Origin: Warburgia ugandensis
Lineage: Eukaryota > Streptophyta > Magnoliopsida > Canellales > Canellaceae
Direction: 5' to 3'
Assembly: GCA_035236585.1 (NCBI GenBank)
Contig: CP141128.1
Location: 25,387,618 to 25,451,617 of the forward strand
DNA length: 64,000 bases
The translations under genes were made by a program, and so were the position numbers. Numbering within the stretch: position 1 is the first letter of the stretch; the number at the start of each line of letters is the position of its first letter. Below, piece by piece: positions 45,001 to 59,336 of the stretch. The notes beneath the pieces were generated by a model. The model worked only from the letters and a program-made list of their open reading frames with translations, made no database searches and was not told where the DNA came from.

Positions 45001-48000
45001 TTTTCTATTGAATGATCAGTTTATAAGTTTTCAAGAAGTATATCTTTTAATAGGAAGATTATTTAGAACTAAAACTAAAACCATTAGATAGTACTCGGGA
45101 AATGTAATTCAACGAGCGAAAGAATGTAGAAAATATATTCTGTATGATGAAGTTATGGGGGAACAAAGTCAGGCTTATTATGATAATTAAAAGAGAATAA
45201 AAAAAGCATAGAAACCTTATGTGGTCATTTTGATAATGGCGAGGCTCGCTGGGGCAACAACCTTAAAATTTTATTATTCAATGATAAATTTATGAGTTTT
45301 CAAGAAGTATATCTTTTCATAGCAAAATTATTTAGAACTAAAACCGAAACGATTGGATAGTATTAAGAAAACGGAATTCAATGAGCAAAAGAATGCTGAA
45401 AATAGAGTCCGTATGAAGAAGTTGCAGGAACTCAAAATCAGGGCTATCTCTTTAATTGAAACTAAAAAAAAAACATAGAAGCCATAGGGGGCGATTTTGA
45501 TAATGGCGCGCCTCGTTGGCGGAACAACCATTAGTTGTTACTCAAAAAATAGAATTGAACGAGGGAAAGAATGCTGAAAATAAGGCTCCGTGTGAAGAAG
45601 TTATGGGACCTAAAAGTCAGGGCTAATTCGGTACTTAAAAGTGAGAAAAAACAAAGAAACCTCAGGAGTCCATTTTGATAATGGCAGCGCTCGCTGGTGC
45701 AATATCCATTAGATATTACTCAAAAAATCAAATTCAATGAGCGAAAGAATGCTGAAAATAGAGTCTGTATGAAGAACTTATGGGACCTGAAAGTTAGGGC
45801 TATTTCTGTAATTAAAAGTCAAAGAAAAATGTAGAAACCTCAGGGAGCCATTTTGATAATGGTAGGGCTCCTTGGTGTAACAACCTTTTATTTTTACTAT
45901 TCCATAATCAGTTTTTGGGTTTCAAGAACTCAAATAGAAAACTTTCGATATTAATCAGGAAATGGAAATCAACAAGAGAAAGAATACTGAAAATAGGGTC
46001 GATATGAAGAAGTTATGGGACCTCAAATTCAAGGCTATTTAGGTATTTAATAGTGAAAAAAAATATGGAAACCTCAAGTGTCCATTTTGATAATGGCGGG
46101 GCTCGCTGGTGTAACAACCACGAGGCATTACTCCGACAATCAAAATCAACATGCAAAACAATGCTCAAAATAGAGTCCGTATGAAGAAGTTATAGGACCT
46201 CAAAATAAGGGCAATTTCTTTAATTAAAAGTTAAAGAAAAACATAGAAACCTCAGGGAGCCATATTGGTAATGGCGGGGTTCGCTGGTGTAACAACCTTA
46301 AAATTTTCTATTCCATGATCAGTTTACGAGTCTTCAAGACGTACATCTTTTGATAGGAAAATTATTTAGAACTAAAACTAAAGCCATTAGATAGTGCTCA
46401 GGAAATGTAATTCAACGAGCAAAAGAATGTAGAAAATATATTCTGTATGAAGAAGTTTTGGGACAACAACGTCAGGCTTATCATGATAATATAGAAACCT
46501 TATGTCGTCATTTTGATAATGGCGAGGCTCGCTGGGGCAACAACCTTAAAATTTTACTATTCAATGATCAATTTATGAGTTTTCAAGAAGTATATATTTT
46601 CATAGTAAAATTATTTAGAACTAAAACAGAAACGATTGGATAGTACTAAGAAAATGGAATTCAATCAAGGAAAGAATTATCAAAATAGAGTCCGTATGAA
46701 GAACTTCTGGGACCTCAAAATCAGGGCTATCTCATTAATTAAAACTGAAAAAAAAAACATAGAAGACATAGGGGGCCATTTTGATAATGGCGGGCCTCGT
46801 TGGTGTAAAAACCATTAGTTGTTACTCAGAATATAGAATTGAACAAGGGAAAGAATGCTGAACATGGGCTCCATGTGAAGAAGTTATGGGACCTGAAAGT
46901 CAGAGCTAATTCGGCACTTAAAAGTGAAAAAAACAAAGAAACCTCAGGAGTCCATTTTGATAATGGCAGTACTTGATGGTGCAATATCCATTAGACAATA
47001 CTCAAAAAATCAAATTCAACACGTAAAAGAATGCTCAAAAAAGAGTCCGTATGAAGAAGTTATGGGTCCTCAAAATAAGGGCAATTTCTGTAATTAAAAG
47101 TTAAAGAAGAACATAGAAACCTTGGGGAGCCATATTGGCAATTGCGGGGTTTGCTGGTGTAACAACCTTAAAATTTTCTATTGACTGATCAGTTTATAAG
47201 TTTTCAAGAAGTATATCTTTTAATAGGAAAATTATTTAGAACTAAAACTAAAACCATTGGATAGTACTCAGGAAATGTAATTCGACGAGCGAAAGAATGT
47301 AGAAAATATATTCTGTATGCAGAAGTTTTGGGGGAACAAAGTCAGGCTTATTATGATAATTAAAAGAGAAAAAAAAAAACTTAAAAACCTTATGTGGTCA
47401 TTTTGATAATGGCGAGGCTCGCTGGGGCAACAACCTTAAAATTTTACTATTCAATGATAAATTTATGAGTTTTCAAGAAGTATATCTTTTCATAGCAAAA
47501 TTATTTAGAACTAAAATAGAAACGATTGGATAGTATTAAGAAAACGGAATTCAATGAGCAAAAGAATGCTGAAAATAGAGTCCGTATGAAGAAGTTGGAG
47601 GAACTCAAAATCAGGGCTATCTCTTTAATTGAAACTAAAAAAAAAAAATAGAAGCCATAGGGGGCCATTTTGATAATGGCGGGCCTCGTTGGTGTAACAA
47701 CCATTAGTTGTTACTCAAAAAATAGAATTGAATGAGGAAAAGAATGCTGAAAATAAGGCTCCGTGTGAAGAAGTTATGGGACCTGAAAGTCAGGGCTGAA
47801 AAACAAAGAAACCTCAGGAGTCCATTTTGATAATGGCAGCGCTCGCTGGTGCAATATCCATTAGATATTACTCAGAAAATCAAATTCAACGAGCGAAAGA
47901 ATGCAGAAAATAGAGTCTGTATGAAGAACTTATGGGGCCTAAAAGTTAGGGCTATTTCTGTAATTAAAAGTTAAAGAAAAATGTTGAAACCTCAGGGAGC

Positions 48001-50451
48001 CATTTTGATAATGGCAGGGCTCCCTGGTGTAACAACCTTATATTTTTACTATTCCATAATTAGTTTTTGAGTTTTCAAGAACTCAAACAGAAATCTTTAG
48101 ATATTAATCAGGAAATGGAAATCAACGAGCGAAAGAATTCTGAAAATAGAGTTGGTATGAAGAAGTTATTGGACCTCAAAGTTAAGGCTATTTCGGTATT
48201 TAAAAGTGAAAAAAAACTTAGAAACCTCAAGTGTCCAGTTTTGATAATGGCGGGGCTCGCTCGTGTAACAACCACGAGACATTACTCAGAAAATCAAATT
48301 CAACACGCAAAACAATGCTCAAAATAGAGTCCGTATGAAGAAGTTATGGGACCTCAAAATAAGGGCAATTTCTTTAATTTAAAGTTAAAAAAAATATAGA
48401 AACCTCAGGGAGCCATATTCGTAATGCCGGGGTTCGCTGGTGTAACAACCATAAAATTTTCTATTCCATGAACAGTTTACGAGTCTTCTAGAGGTACATC
48501 TTTTAATAGAAAAATTATTTAGAACTAAAACTAAAACCATTAGATAGTACTTAGGAAATGGAATTCAACGAGTGAAAGAATGCAGAAAGTAGATTCCATA
48601 TGAAGAAGTTATGGGACAACAAAGTCAGGGTTATTATGATAATTAAAAGAGAAAAAGAAACAAAGAAACCTTAGGTGGTCATTTTGATAATGGTGGGGCT
48701 CGCTGGGGCAACACCCTTAAAATTTTACAATTCAATGATCAATTTATGAGTTTTCAACAAGTATATCTTTTCATAGCAAAATTATTTAGGGCTAAAACAG
48801 AAACCATTGGATAATACTAAGAAAATGGAATTCAATTAGCGAAAGAATGCTGAAAATAGAGTCCGTATGAAGAAGTTGTGGGACCTCAAAATCAGGGCTA
48901 TCTCTTTAATTGAAATTGAAAAAAAAAAAACATAGAAACCATAGGGGGCCATTTTGATAGCAACCATTAGTTATTACTCAGAAAATAAAATGCAACAAGG
49001 GAAAGAATGCTGAAAATAGGCTCCGTGTGATAGAAGTTATGGTACCTCAAAGTCAGGGCTAATTCGGTACTTAAAAGTGAGAAAAAACAATGAGACCTTA
49101 GAAGTCCATTTTGATAATGGCTGCTCTTGCTGGTGCAATATCCATTAGATATTACTCAAAAAATCAAATTCAACAAGTGAAAGAATGCTAAAAATAGAGT
49201 TTGTATGAAGAACTTATGGGACCTAAAAAACCAGGGCAATTTCTTTAATTAAAAGTTCAAGAAAAACATAGAAACCTCAGGGACCCATATTGGTAATGGC
49301 GAGGTTCACTGGTGTAACAACCTTAAAATTTGCTATTCCATGATCAGTTTACGAGTCTTCAGGAAGTACATCTTTTAATAGGAAAATTATTTAGAACTAA
49401 AACTAAAACTAAAACCATTAGATAGTACTAAGGAAATGGAATTCAACGAGCGAAAGAATGCAGAAAATAGATTCCGTATGAAGAAGTTATGGGACAACAA
49501 AGAAACCTTAGGTGGTCATTTTGATAATGGTGGGGCTCGCTGGGGCAACAACCTTAAAATTTTACTATTCAATGATCAATTTATGAGTTTTCAAGAAGTA
49601 TATCTTTTCATAGGAAAATTATTTAGAACTAAAACAGAAACCACTAGTTAGTACTAAGGTAATGGAAATCAATGAGCGAAAGAATGGTGAAAATAGAGTC
49701 CGTATGCAGAAGTTGTGGGTCCTCAAAATCAGGGCTATCTCATTAATTAAAACTAAAAAAAAAAATAGAAACCATAGGGGACCATTTTGATAATGGCGGG
49801 GCTCGTTGGTGTAACAACGATTAGTTGTTACTCAAAAAATAGTTGTTACTCAAAAAATAGGATTAAAGGAGGGAAAGAATGTTGAAAATAGACTCCGTGT
49901 GAAGAAGTTGTGGGACCTCAAAGTCAGGGCTATTTCGGTACTTAAGAATGAAAAAAAATAAAGAAACCTCAAGGGTCCATTTTGATAATGGAAGCGCTCG
50001 CTGCTCGCTGGTGTAATTACCATTAGACTTTACTTAGAAAATCAAATTCAATGAGTGAAAGAATGCTAAAAATAGTGTCTGTATGAAGAACTTATGGGAC
50101 TCAAAGTCAGAGCTATTTTGTAATTAAAAGTTAAAGAAAAATGTAGAAACCTCATGGAGCCATATTGGTAATGGCGAGGTTCGCTAGAGTAACAACCTTA
50201 AAATTTTCTATTCCATGATCAGTTTACAAGTTTTCCAGAAGTATGTCTTTGAATAGGAAAATTATTTAGAACTAAAATTAAAACCATTAGATAGTACTCT
50301 TGAAATGGGACAACAAAGTCAGGGTTATTATGATAATTAAAAGAGAGAAAAAAAAAATATAGAAACCTTATGTGGTCATTTTGATAATGGTGAGGCTCGC
50401 AGGGGCAACAACCTTAAAATTTTACAATTCAATGATCAATTTTTTACTTTT
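42050..50451 (+). repeat. Satellite block 3, ~2,172-bp higher-order repeat
   Basis: Same satellite and orientation. A unit of about 2,172 bp runs through about 43,100-47,790: the landmark GCTGAAAATAAGG occurs at 43,401, 45,573 and 47,746 (periods 2,172 and 2,173). The third copy breaks down after a small deletion near 47,790. Outside this zone the monomers are irregular. A local duplication of GTTGTTACTCAAAAAATAG occurs near 49,826. The block ends within a long monomer at GATCAATTTTTTACTTTT, where L3 inserted. Open frames of 61-86 codons recur with the unit and are not genes. Confidence 0.92.
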
Positions 50452-53130
50452 TGTGACAATCCGGGTTTTCACATGCATTTTTAAATGAAAAATCTAAATT
50501 CCTAAGGTGGGATCCCGATTTGAAAAACCATACAATGCAATGGAAAAATCTTTTTATTTTAAACTCATTTTGAAAACCCCGAGTGTCATTTGCTTTCACA
50601 ACAACCAAAGTAGTTTTTGAAAAATTTTAGAAATCATAAATGTTTTCCTAGGTCTATCCAGTCACAGCTCACAGCTCAACTGTAATTAAATGCAAATACA
50701 TGTCCAAAGGGTAGAGTGTTTACTTACATGTATAATTGTCTCCTTTTGATTTTTCTTACTCGTAGCACTAACATAGGTGTCCTTTACTCGTGAATGGAGC
50801 TATCCTGAAAAATGTTAAGGATAGGGTGAGTATATACTATACTCAGTAGGAGTCTATCACTACTAGTTTTACAATGCATGCTATGTTTAAAATCATATGC
50901 TCTTTAAAACATGTGCATGTTCGAAAAATCATGGTCAATATCAATATTAAAAACCACTGTCGAATTGAAATACTGATGACTTAAAGAAATAGCATAATCC
51001 AAGTCAAAAGTATCATATATCATAAACATAATGATATGTATAAGATGCTCTACTGAATCCAACTCATGGATATATGGTATGGTCGACCAAGCTCATGTCA
51101 TTGCATACGCAGTGCAAGTAAATCCTGAAACCATAGGGCCCAACTATGCCCACGACCTCGCCTCTGTGTGGTCCCCGGCTACCTAAGGACACAGCATCAT
51201 AGCCTCCACGGGGCATATGACACATCAACCCAGTGCCGTGACTTCAATGGTAACCCCTTGTACCACATGTAGTCGACGTAGGGACATGCCCTTTTTGGGC
51301 GTGGTACCCATTCCACCTAGTAGTGGTAGAGGCTGGGAGGCCACCCCAACCTCTCGGCATAGCACCTAGGAGCTTACTAGCCTAAATCATATACGATCAA
51401 ATAAGCAAAAATATCTCTTTTCAAAACCTGTCCTCTTTGGGTCCCTCACAACTGCCTGACACTCACAACTGCCTACCCAGCGTCTTTTGGGCACTCCAGC
51501 GTCTTTTAGTAACCCTCAAGGACATGCAATTTTTTTAAAAACTCAATGTTCACAAATCATGCAATATATGCAATTGCTTGTAAAACATGTCTATGCATAA
51601 TGTATTTGTCATATGCATGCTGAATTCATTTATAAGATTAAGTCATGCTAAAGAAGTCATATAACTTGTACTTAAAACATGCATTCAAAACAATCATGGC
51701 TCTTTCTAAAAGTCTAGTAGCAATAGAGCACCTACTCCAAAGTCTCCTCGAGTCGCGTCCTTTATCACTTCAACCCGTCCCTGGGTCTCATTTATGAACT
51801 CCTAGGTATGATTGGATATAAGGAGTCCTTATTAATTTTAATCCATTTAGACATTAAATCGCTAGATATGCCTTTTAGGGTCTATGGTCCTTGCCTAATT
51901 CATTGTTAGGCTAGATCCTATGATATGGATCTACTATAAAATAGTTAAATTCTGTAATTTGTCCTCTAATCCTAACTTTAAAGTGTTACTAAGTCTGCGT
52001 GTCCTAGTTCCCAGGACACCCGCGTATCCTGGTTGAACCGCGACCGCCTCATGTGCGTGTGCGCCCAAAGGCCGTGCCAAGGACCGCGTTTTGCAGGCAC
52101 ACATGCATGCTCAAGTGACGCGCCATGCCGCGCATCTTGGATGCCATCGCACGGACACACCTTTGGTTTATCATGGCACGTCTCAGCTCCCAGGGCACCC
52201 CGTGCATCCTGTTCGAGCCAAGACCCGTGTCCCGCGTCACGCGAGCACCCGAAGGCCGCACCAGGGACAGTGTATGCACTGTCGTATGCCTGGAACCCGT
52301 CCCAAGTGCAGGTGGAGCATGGCGTCCTTGGGACGCCTGGTTCGTACAAGGTCGGCTGAACCGGCTTGGAGCTTTTTTCAGCCAGGAAACCCAGCTGGAA
52401 AATGGCTGGGAAGAGACCAGATCCGGAATGCATCTTGGCCTGGGGGAAGCAAAACGGAGAGAAGGTAAGGAGGGGCTTACCTCGGTAGCCTGGGGACGCC
52501 CGTTTTCCCGATGGTGCGTTTACCTTTGCCGGAAACCTATGTTGTCGGAACCCACGAAGAAGGGGAAAACCTGAATGCCAAACCGGAAAGGAGAGGAGGG
52601 AAAATGGGGAGATGGGAAAAGGAATGGCCAGCCTGAATAGGGCCTAGCTTTTGTCAAAAAATGCAGAGGAGACTGGCTTGAGACGGGTTTCCGATTTTGC
52701 TGGAAACCCAGTCTCAAAATGGCCAAAAAATCGTGTTTTGGAGAGGGAGGAGATGGGGCTTTTTATAGCCCTGCTATGGTGGTGGCAGAAACCTCTGGAA
52801 ACGGGGTTTCTGGAGAGATTTGGAGGTGGAAGACGACAGGGGGTGCCATTATCAAAACGGCCCCCTGCGTTTTTCATTCTTTTTCGTTTTCTGTTTAATT
52901 TACAAAACTACCCCTGATCTTTAAATGACCATAACTTCTTCATATGAACTCTGTTTTCAGCATTCTTTGAGGCGTTGGATTCCATTTTTCAAGTAGAATT
53001 TAATGGTATCAAGTTTCCTCACAAATTCCTTCACTTACTATTTTAAATAAAGTAAAAAATTCAACACAGTTTATTTCCCATAAAATGTCTGACTTTTGTT
53101 AAAAATAACGTAAATTGCTTGAGCGTTACA
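50452..53130 (-). repeat. L3 3' LTR
   Basis: It starts TGTGACAATCCGGG and ends GAGCGTTACA on the plus strand. It holds a TATA-like box (complement 52,761-52,767), a possible leader donor (complement 52,479-52,480), a mini-exon at 50,728-50,804, and a satellite-like U3 segment about 52,850-53,130. The dyad here is GCCGTT-TTGAT-AATGGC on the sense strand, intermediate between the L2 LTR form and the satellite form. Confidence 0.9.
50728..50804 (-). promoter_or_regulatory. Splice-like mini-exon module in L3 3' LTR
   Basis: Sense-strand acceptor CCTTAACATTTTTCAG (complement ending 50,805) and donor GTAAGTAAAC (complement ending 50,727), 77 nt apart. In the L3 5' LTR the donor has changed to GCAAGAAAAC (complement near 56,930). 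Confidence 0.5.
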
Positions 53131-53150
53131 TTATTACCCCCTTAAAAGAA
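53131..53150 (-). other. Polypurine tract of L3
   Basis: The complement reads TTCTTTTAAGGGGGTAATAA next to the 3' LTR start, as in L1. Confidence 0.88.
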
Positions 53151-56100
53151 TTTCATCCTCGAAATTCCATAAATTATCATCTCCATGCTATTTTGTCTCT
53201 TAGATAACTTCTTAGTGAATGCATCCTCCCCTTTGGAATCACATCTAGGCTCAACCTTAATTTATCATTTTTATTTTTCCTTCTACAAGGCCTTACCTAT
53301 AAGGGCCACTTTCACTACGTACTCTGATGCATACTCCGATATGTGTCAGTTTAACAATACTAGTTTCTAGCTGTAATTCATCTATCTCAAAATCCTTAGA
53401 TGCCTATACTTTTCTCATCATGTATAGGATGGTCTCCTCGTAGGATCTTGCTTCTTCATGTATAAATTACTCCATACTTCTTTGAGATCATATGATCTTA
53501 TTTCTCCTATTTTGTTTTGAATATCATAGGATAATGCTTTTTCTTCTTGATCTCTTCATCATCCACATCTCCTTCTAATGGTTGGTTATATGTCAATGGT
53601 TATATGTCATTAGTAAGAGTCCAAAAATTTACCTTCTTTGTATTATGTCTAAGTTTGCTTCTTATCTTTTATATTTTTCCCCAAGATACTTCAATAACGG
53701 ATATGGTATCATGTGCTCTACAGGTAAACCCGTGATTAACTTCGAATTTCAACTATCTGTTCTTTTCCATATGTGACTTTATTCCTCGACCAAAGTTACA
53801 TTCAAATTAAAATCATGAAAGCCAATTAGTAGCATCTTCCATCAAGGACCTTATCATATACTGAAAGTAAAATGTCCTTACTCTATATCCAGTTTCATAA
53901 TTATTGAATTCATTAAACGCTTTTCTCATGTCAAATGTTAATGGTCGATTCGTCATCATGTGTCAAATGTTCTCGTCTAGAGGCCTTATCTCACTATTCA
54001 CATCAATTTGTCATTAGGATTTTCAATAATGTTCCCATTTATGCAAAGAAAAAAGTATCTTATTCATAACCGAGTACCCTTACTAGGTCATGGTTGACTC
54101 CTTTGTCATCATCCTCTTTGTCCTTTCTTTGCTTGATGGTTTTCTTCGTAACCTTTCAGTCCAAAAGTTCTATACTCAATCCAGTAGGGTTAGTCCTTAG
54201 GAAATTCCTTCAATTGATTTTTTCATACTTGGTATATGCTCATAACAACTAACTATTTGTCTAAAGGCAACGTAACATTAAATCTTCACCTTATAGTGTG
54301 CTAGCCATCTCACCTTTTCTCCTTCCATCCCCTATGTCAATATATTGTGTACTTTTTTATCAAGTCTTTATTGTCAATCATGCAGTCTGTATTGTCAGGA
54401 GGTATCCTCATAAGTAGTGATTTTCTCAATTCCTCAAGCTTTTATCCTTCAACTGCCTCCTCATACTTAGCTTGCAATAGCAGTTCTTGTTCAATAGCTA
54501 TAACATCAAGTTATGCTGAAGCTGTTAAATCATCAAATTTGAAAAACACTCAGGTAAGCATGGAACATTTTTGTAGACACATAGAAAAACATTATTTGAT
54601 TACCTATTGGTCTCTTTCCAAATATATTTTCGTCATAAGCTCAAGGGTCTCTAAAGTGTCTGTACTTATCTACCTTTCTTTTCAATCCAAGTCAGCAGCA
54701 TTTTTCAAACCCATAGTGATTTCTATGGTTTGTCATGGTATCTATTCAGGTTTGGAAAAATTTGTCTCACTGGTGGAGATTGCTCCTTATTTTCGCTTCT
54801 GTTTAAGTTGTTACTGTATTTATTGTACTCGTAGCTCCTACATGATGTGGCCTAATCAACTGACCTCATACCCTTAAATGCCTTAGTCTAACAAGTACTT
54901 CTTTCACAGAAAACTCAAGTGTAAAGACTTATAACATCCCTCTGAGTATATAACTTCAACTTCTAACTCATAGATACTAACATACTTGATTAATTAGGGT
55001 GGGGTACCTTTATTTAGTCAACAATACTCTAAAGGTAATGACTAAATAATGGTCTTAAAATTTCTGGTCTTTTAATCCATGATAGTAAGACCTCAATTTG
55101 ATCCTTGATGGTACCCTACTTGCTAAATGGACAAGTCACTGTTCTCGGCTTAATTCCTTTTTCAATATACTTTATTAGCAAGGTGGGATATCACCAAATT
55201 TTCCTTTTTATGGACTATATTTATTGGTGTTCCTCATAAGCTACTGGATCCGATAAGAATCTAATTACAATAATTAATATAGACATCACACTATTTGTAG
55301 AATTTAATTTCTAGTTGGTCACCATTCCTCTTCGAAGTTTCTTGTCGCATAATCTCCTAATATTCGATACTCCACTCAAAGTCTTAAACCCCATATGCTT
55401 CCTCTTTTTATACTCTTTTACAATAAGATCACCAACTCATCTAGTATTATTCCGTTGCATTTGTTTGATTTACCTTCCTATCGGATTCAAGATGATAGAA
55501 TTGTATGTATCTCCATAAAGTCATGATCTTCTTCTTTTGAATATTCAATATTCATTGAATACTGGTAGTTACATCTCTATCTCTTTCTTTCTTTCCTTCA
55601 AAATCCTTATTTTTGCCTACCTATATTAATGTCTTCATGTGCTTTGTTGCATATAATCGATACTGCATCTACTCCCTTACTTAACAGATATGATAAACTA
55701 AATGCTTCTAAGAAATTCTAAACTGTCTTAAGATCATTGAAATCCTCAATTGCCTATATCCTTAATAAAATTCATATAATGTCTTAAGAATGGCATTGAC
55801 ATTTTGATCATGCTATACTTTTCTTACAAGTTCATGTTAGGATCAATCTATTATCATCCTTAGTATTATCATCAAAATCTTTTGATAACTTGGTCGAATT
55901 CATTTCCCTATCATATTCGTGTTATGTTTCTTTTAATCACATAATATGTCACTTGTATACATCTTCTGATTTGCTCCATAATACTCAGGTAGTTAATATC
56001 ATTTCACTCTTCATGAGACTCCAATTAAGGTATCCAAAATTGAGCTAAGTCTTTCAGGATCCATACCTTTGTGATCTAGTACGAGCCACAATTATTTCCT

Positions 56101-56638
56101 AATATTATCTTGCATTCTCATCCCTCTTAAATTGTCATCAAAATCTTCTCAAAGTCTGTCTTTTACATCCCTTATCATACTCATGTCATATCCCTTGTGA
56201 TAGTGTGCTCATATTCTGATATTCTTTATGATGGTAAGATAGCCGTCTAGGTTTTTCGATATTCTCACCTTTGATGAGATTACTTTATTGCAGGTCAGAT
56301 CTATCTGCTAACAAGTCCACTAACAGCCTCATTCCTCATTCTCATAATATGATCCATATATGAGTTTTTTATATTTGCACCATACAACAATCGTTGATCC
56401 TTAAGTTGTCTTAGACTAGATTTTGGATAAGGGTTGCACTATCCTTTACCTAATTATTTGTTAAACCAAGCTATATTTCACCTATTTATTTATGGTGAAC
56501 TGTCTTGTGCATTAATATTGTAATCCTCAAATAGAAGTAGTCATCTCTACTACTCCTATTTATACTACTTCTCCTTGATTTTCCCTATTGTCTATGACCC
56601 TTAAACATGCTGGACTAGCTGTGAAAGGATAAAACCTA

Positions 56639-56652
56639 GGCTCTGATACCAA
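56639..56652 (-). other. Primer binding site of L3 (initiator tRNA-Met type)
   Basis: The complement reads TTGGTATCAGAGCC, one base from the 5' LTR end. Confidence 0.92.
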
Positions 56653-56653
56653 C

Positions 56654-59336
56654 TGTGACGACTTGGGTTTTCACATGCATTTTTCAATGAAAAATCTAAA
56701 TTCCTAAGGTGGGATCCCGATTTGAAAAACCATACAATGCAATGGAAAAATATTTTTATTTTAAACTCATTTTGAAAACCCCGAGTGTCATTTGCTTTCA
56801 CAACAACCAAAGTAGTTTTTGAAAAACTTCAAAAATCGTAATTATTTTCCCAAGTCTATCCAGTCACAGCTCACAGCCCAACTGTAATTAAATGCAAATA
56901 CATGTCCAAAGGGTAGACTGTTTTCTTGCATGTATAATTGTCTCCTTTTGATTTTTCTTACTCGTAGCACTAACATAGGTGTCCTTTACTCGTGAATGGA
57001 ACTATCCTGAAAAATGTGAAGGATAGGGTGAGTATATACTATACTCAGTAGGAGTCTATCACTACTAGTTTTACAATGCATGCTATGTTTAAAATCATAT
57101 GCTCTTTAAAACATGTGCATTTTCGAACAATCATGGTCAATATCGATATTAAAAACCACTGTTGAGTTGGAATAGTAACGACTTAAAGAAATAGCATAAT
57201 CCAAGTCGAAAGTATCATATATCATAAACATAATGATATGTATATGATGCTCCACTGAATCCAACTCATGGACATATGGTATGGTCGACCAAGATCATGT
57301 CATGCCATATGTAGTGCAAGTAAATCTTGAAACCATAGGGCCCAACTGTGCCCATGACCTCGCCGCCGTGTGGTCCCCGGATACCTGAGGACATAGTGTT
57401 ATAGCCTCCACGGGGCATATGACACATCGACCCAATGCCGTGACATCAGTGGTAGCCCCCTATACCACATGCAGTCGACTTAGGGACATGCCCTTTTGGG
57501 GCGTGGTACCCATTCCACCTAGTAGTGGTAGAGGCTAGGAGGCCACCCCAACCTCTTGGCATAGTGCCCATGAGCTTACAAGCCCAAATCATATACGATC
57601 AAGCAAGCAAAAACATCTCTTTTCAAAACTTGTCCACTTTGGGTTCCTCACAACTGCCAGCCCAGCGTCTTTTGGTAACCCTCAAGGACATGCAAATTTT
57701 TAAGAACTCAATGTTCACAAATCATGCAATATATGCAATTGCCTGTAAAACATGTCTATGCATAATGTATTTGTCATATGCATGCTGAATTCGATTATAA
57801 GACTAAGTCATGCTAAACAAGTCATATAACTTATACTTAAAACATGCATTCAAAACAATCATGGCTCTTTTTAAAAGTCTTGTAGCGATAGAGCACCTAC
57901 TTCGAAGTCTCCTGGAGTCGCGTCCTTTATCACTTCAACCTATCCCTAGGTCTCATTTATGAACTCCTAGGTATGAATGGATACAAGGAGTCCTTATTAA
58001 TTTTAATCCATTTAGACATTAGATCGCTAGATATGCCTTTTAGGGTCTATGGTCCTTGCCTAATTCATTGTCAGGCTAGATCCTACGATATGGATCTACT
58101 ATAAAATAGTTAAGTTTTATAATTTGTCCTCTGATCCTAACTTTAAAGTCTTATTAGTTCCGTGTGTCCCAGTTCCCAGGACACCCGTGTATCCTCGTTG
58201 AACCGCGACCACCTCACGTGCATGCGCACCCAAAGGACGTACCAAGGACCTCGTTTTGCATGCGCACATGCATGCTCAAGCGATGCGCAATGCCTCGCAT
58301 CCTGGATGGCATTGCATGGATGCACCTTTGGTGTATCACGGCACGTCTCAACTCCCAGGGCACCCTGTGCATCCTAGTCGAGCCAGCACCCGTGCCCCGC
58401 ATCGCACGCGCACTGGAAGGCCGCACCAAGTACAGTGTATGCACTGTCATATGCCTGGAACCCATCCCTGGGACCCAATCCTAGGTGTAGGTGGAGCATG
58501 GCGTCCTTGGGATACTTGGTTCGTACAAGGCCGGCTGAACCGGCTTGAAGCGTTTTCTGGCTAGGAAACCCGGCCGGAAAATGGCTAGGAAGAGACCAGA
58601 TCTGGCATGGATCTTGGCCTGGGGGAAGCAAAATGGAGAGAAGGTAAGGAGGGGCTTACTTGGGTAGCCTAGGGGTGCTCTTTTTCCTGGTAGTGCGTTT
58701 CCCTCTGCCGGAAACGCATGTTGTCGGAACCCACGAAGAGGGGGAAAACCCCAATGCCAGATCGAAAAGGAGAGGAGGGAAATGGGGAGACGGGAAAAGG
58801 AATGGCCGGCCTGATTAGGGCCTGGCCGTCACCAAAAAATTCAGAAGAGACTAGCTCAAGACGGGTTTCCGATTTTGCCAGAAACCGCAGTCTCAAAATG
58901 GCCGGAAAATCGTGTCTTGGAGAGGGGGGAGATGGAGCTTTTTATAGCCCTGTTATGGTGGTGCTGCCAATGGCACTGCTGCCATTGGGGTGGCAGAAAC
59001 CTCTGGAAATGGAGATTTTGGAGAGATCTGGAGGTGGAAGACATACGGGGTGCCATTAACAAAACGGCCCTTGCATTTTTTGCTCTTCTTTGCTTTTTGT
59101 TTAATTTACAAAAATACCCCCGATCTTTAAACGGCCGTAACTTCTTCATATGAACTCTGTTTTCGGCGTTCTTTGAGGCGTTGGATTCTATTTTTTGAAT
59201 AGAATCTAATGGTACTAAGGTTCCTCAAAAATTCCTTCATTTACTATTTTAAATAATGTAAAATATTCAACATAGTTTATTTCCCATAAAATGTCCAATT
59301 TTTATTAAAAATAGTGTAAATTGCTTGGGCGTTACA
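56654..59336 (-). repeat. L3 5' LTR
   Basis: It starts TGTGACGACTTGGG and ends GGGCGTTACA on the plus strand. It contains a TATA-like box (complement 58,940-58,946), a possible leader donor (complement 58,658-58,659), and a satellite-like U3 segment about 59,050-59,336. Full length, so L3 has a complete promoter LTR. Confidence 0.9.

Larger units (their letters stand above)
53131..56653 (-). mobile_element. L3 interior, apparently non-coding (3.5 kb)
   Basis: It aligns along its length with the L1 and L2 interiors, with small indels (for example an altered stretch about 56,390-56,470). No retroelement protein motif is visible in any frame. It has one copy of the 81-bp segment that is duplicated in L1. 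Confidence 0.85.
50452..59336 (-). mobile_element. L3, complete non-autonomous LTR retrotransposon (LARD-like) in satellite
   Basis: Minus strand. It has a 3' LTR at 50,452-53,130, an interior at 53,131-56,653 and a 5' LTR at 56,654-59,336 (2,679 and 2,683 bp), with primer site and polypurine tract intact. Total length is 8,885 bp. Left and right flanks are adjacent positions of one satellite monomer (...ACTTTT and TTTCAAGAAG), so it inserted into the array. At most TTT is duplicated and no clean 5-bp duplication is visible. It belongs to a subfamily distinct from L1 and L2 but shared with 32,392-34,397. The interior aligns with those of L1 and L2 and has no recognisable coding domain. A 176-codon frame at 54,347-54,877 is antisense and not conserved. 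Confidence 0.93.

Noticed and set aside
54347-54877. 176-codon open frame, the longest in the window
   Set aside because: It is antisense inside the L3 interior. The homologous stretches in L1 and L2 are interrupted, the composition is Ser/Leu-rich as expected of AT-rich antisense, and no domain is recognisable.
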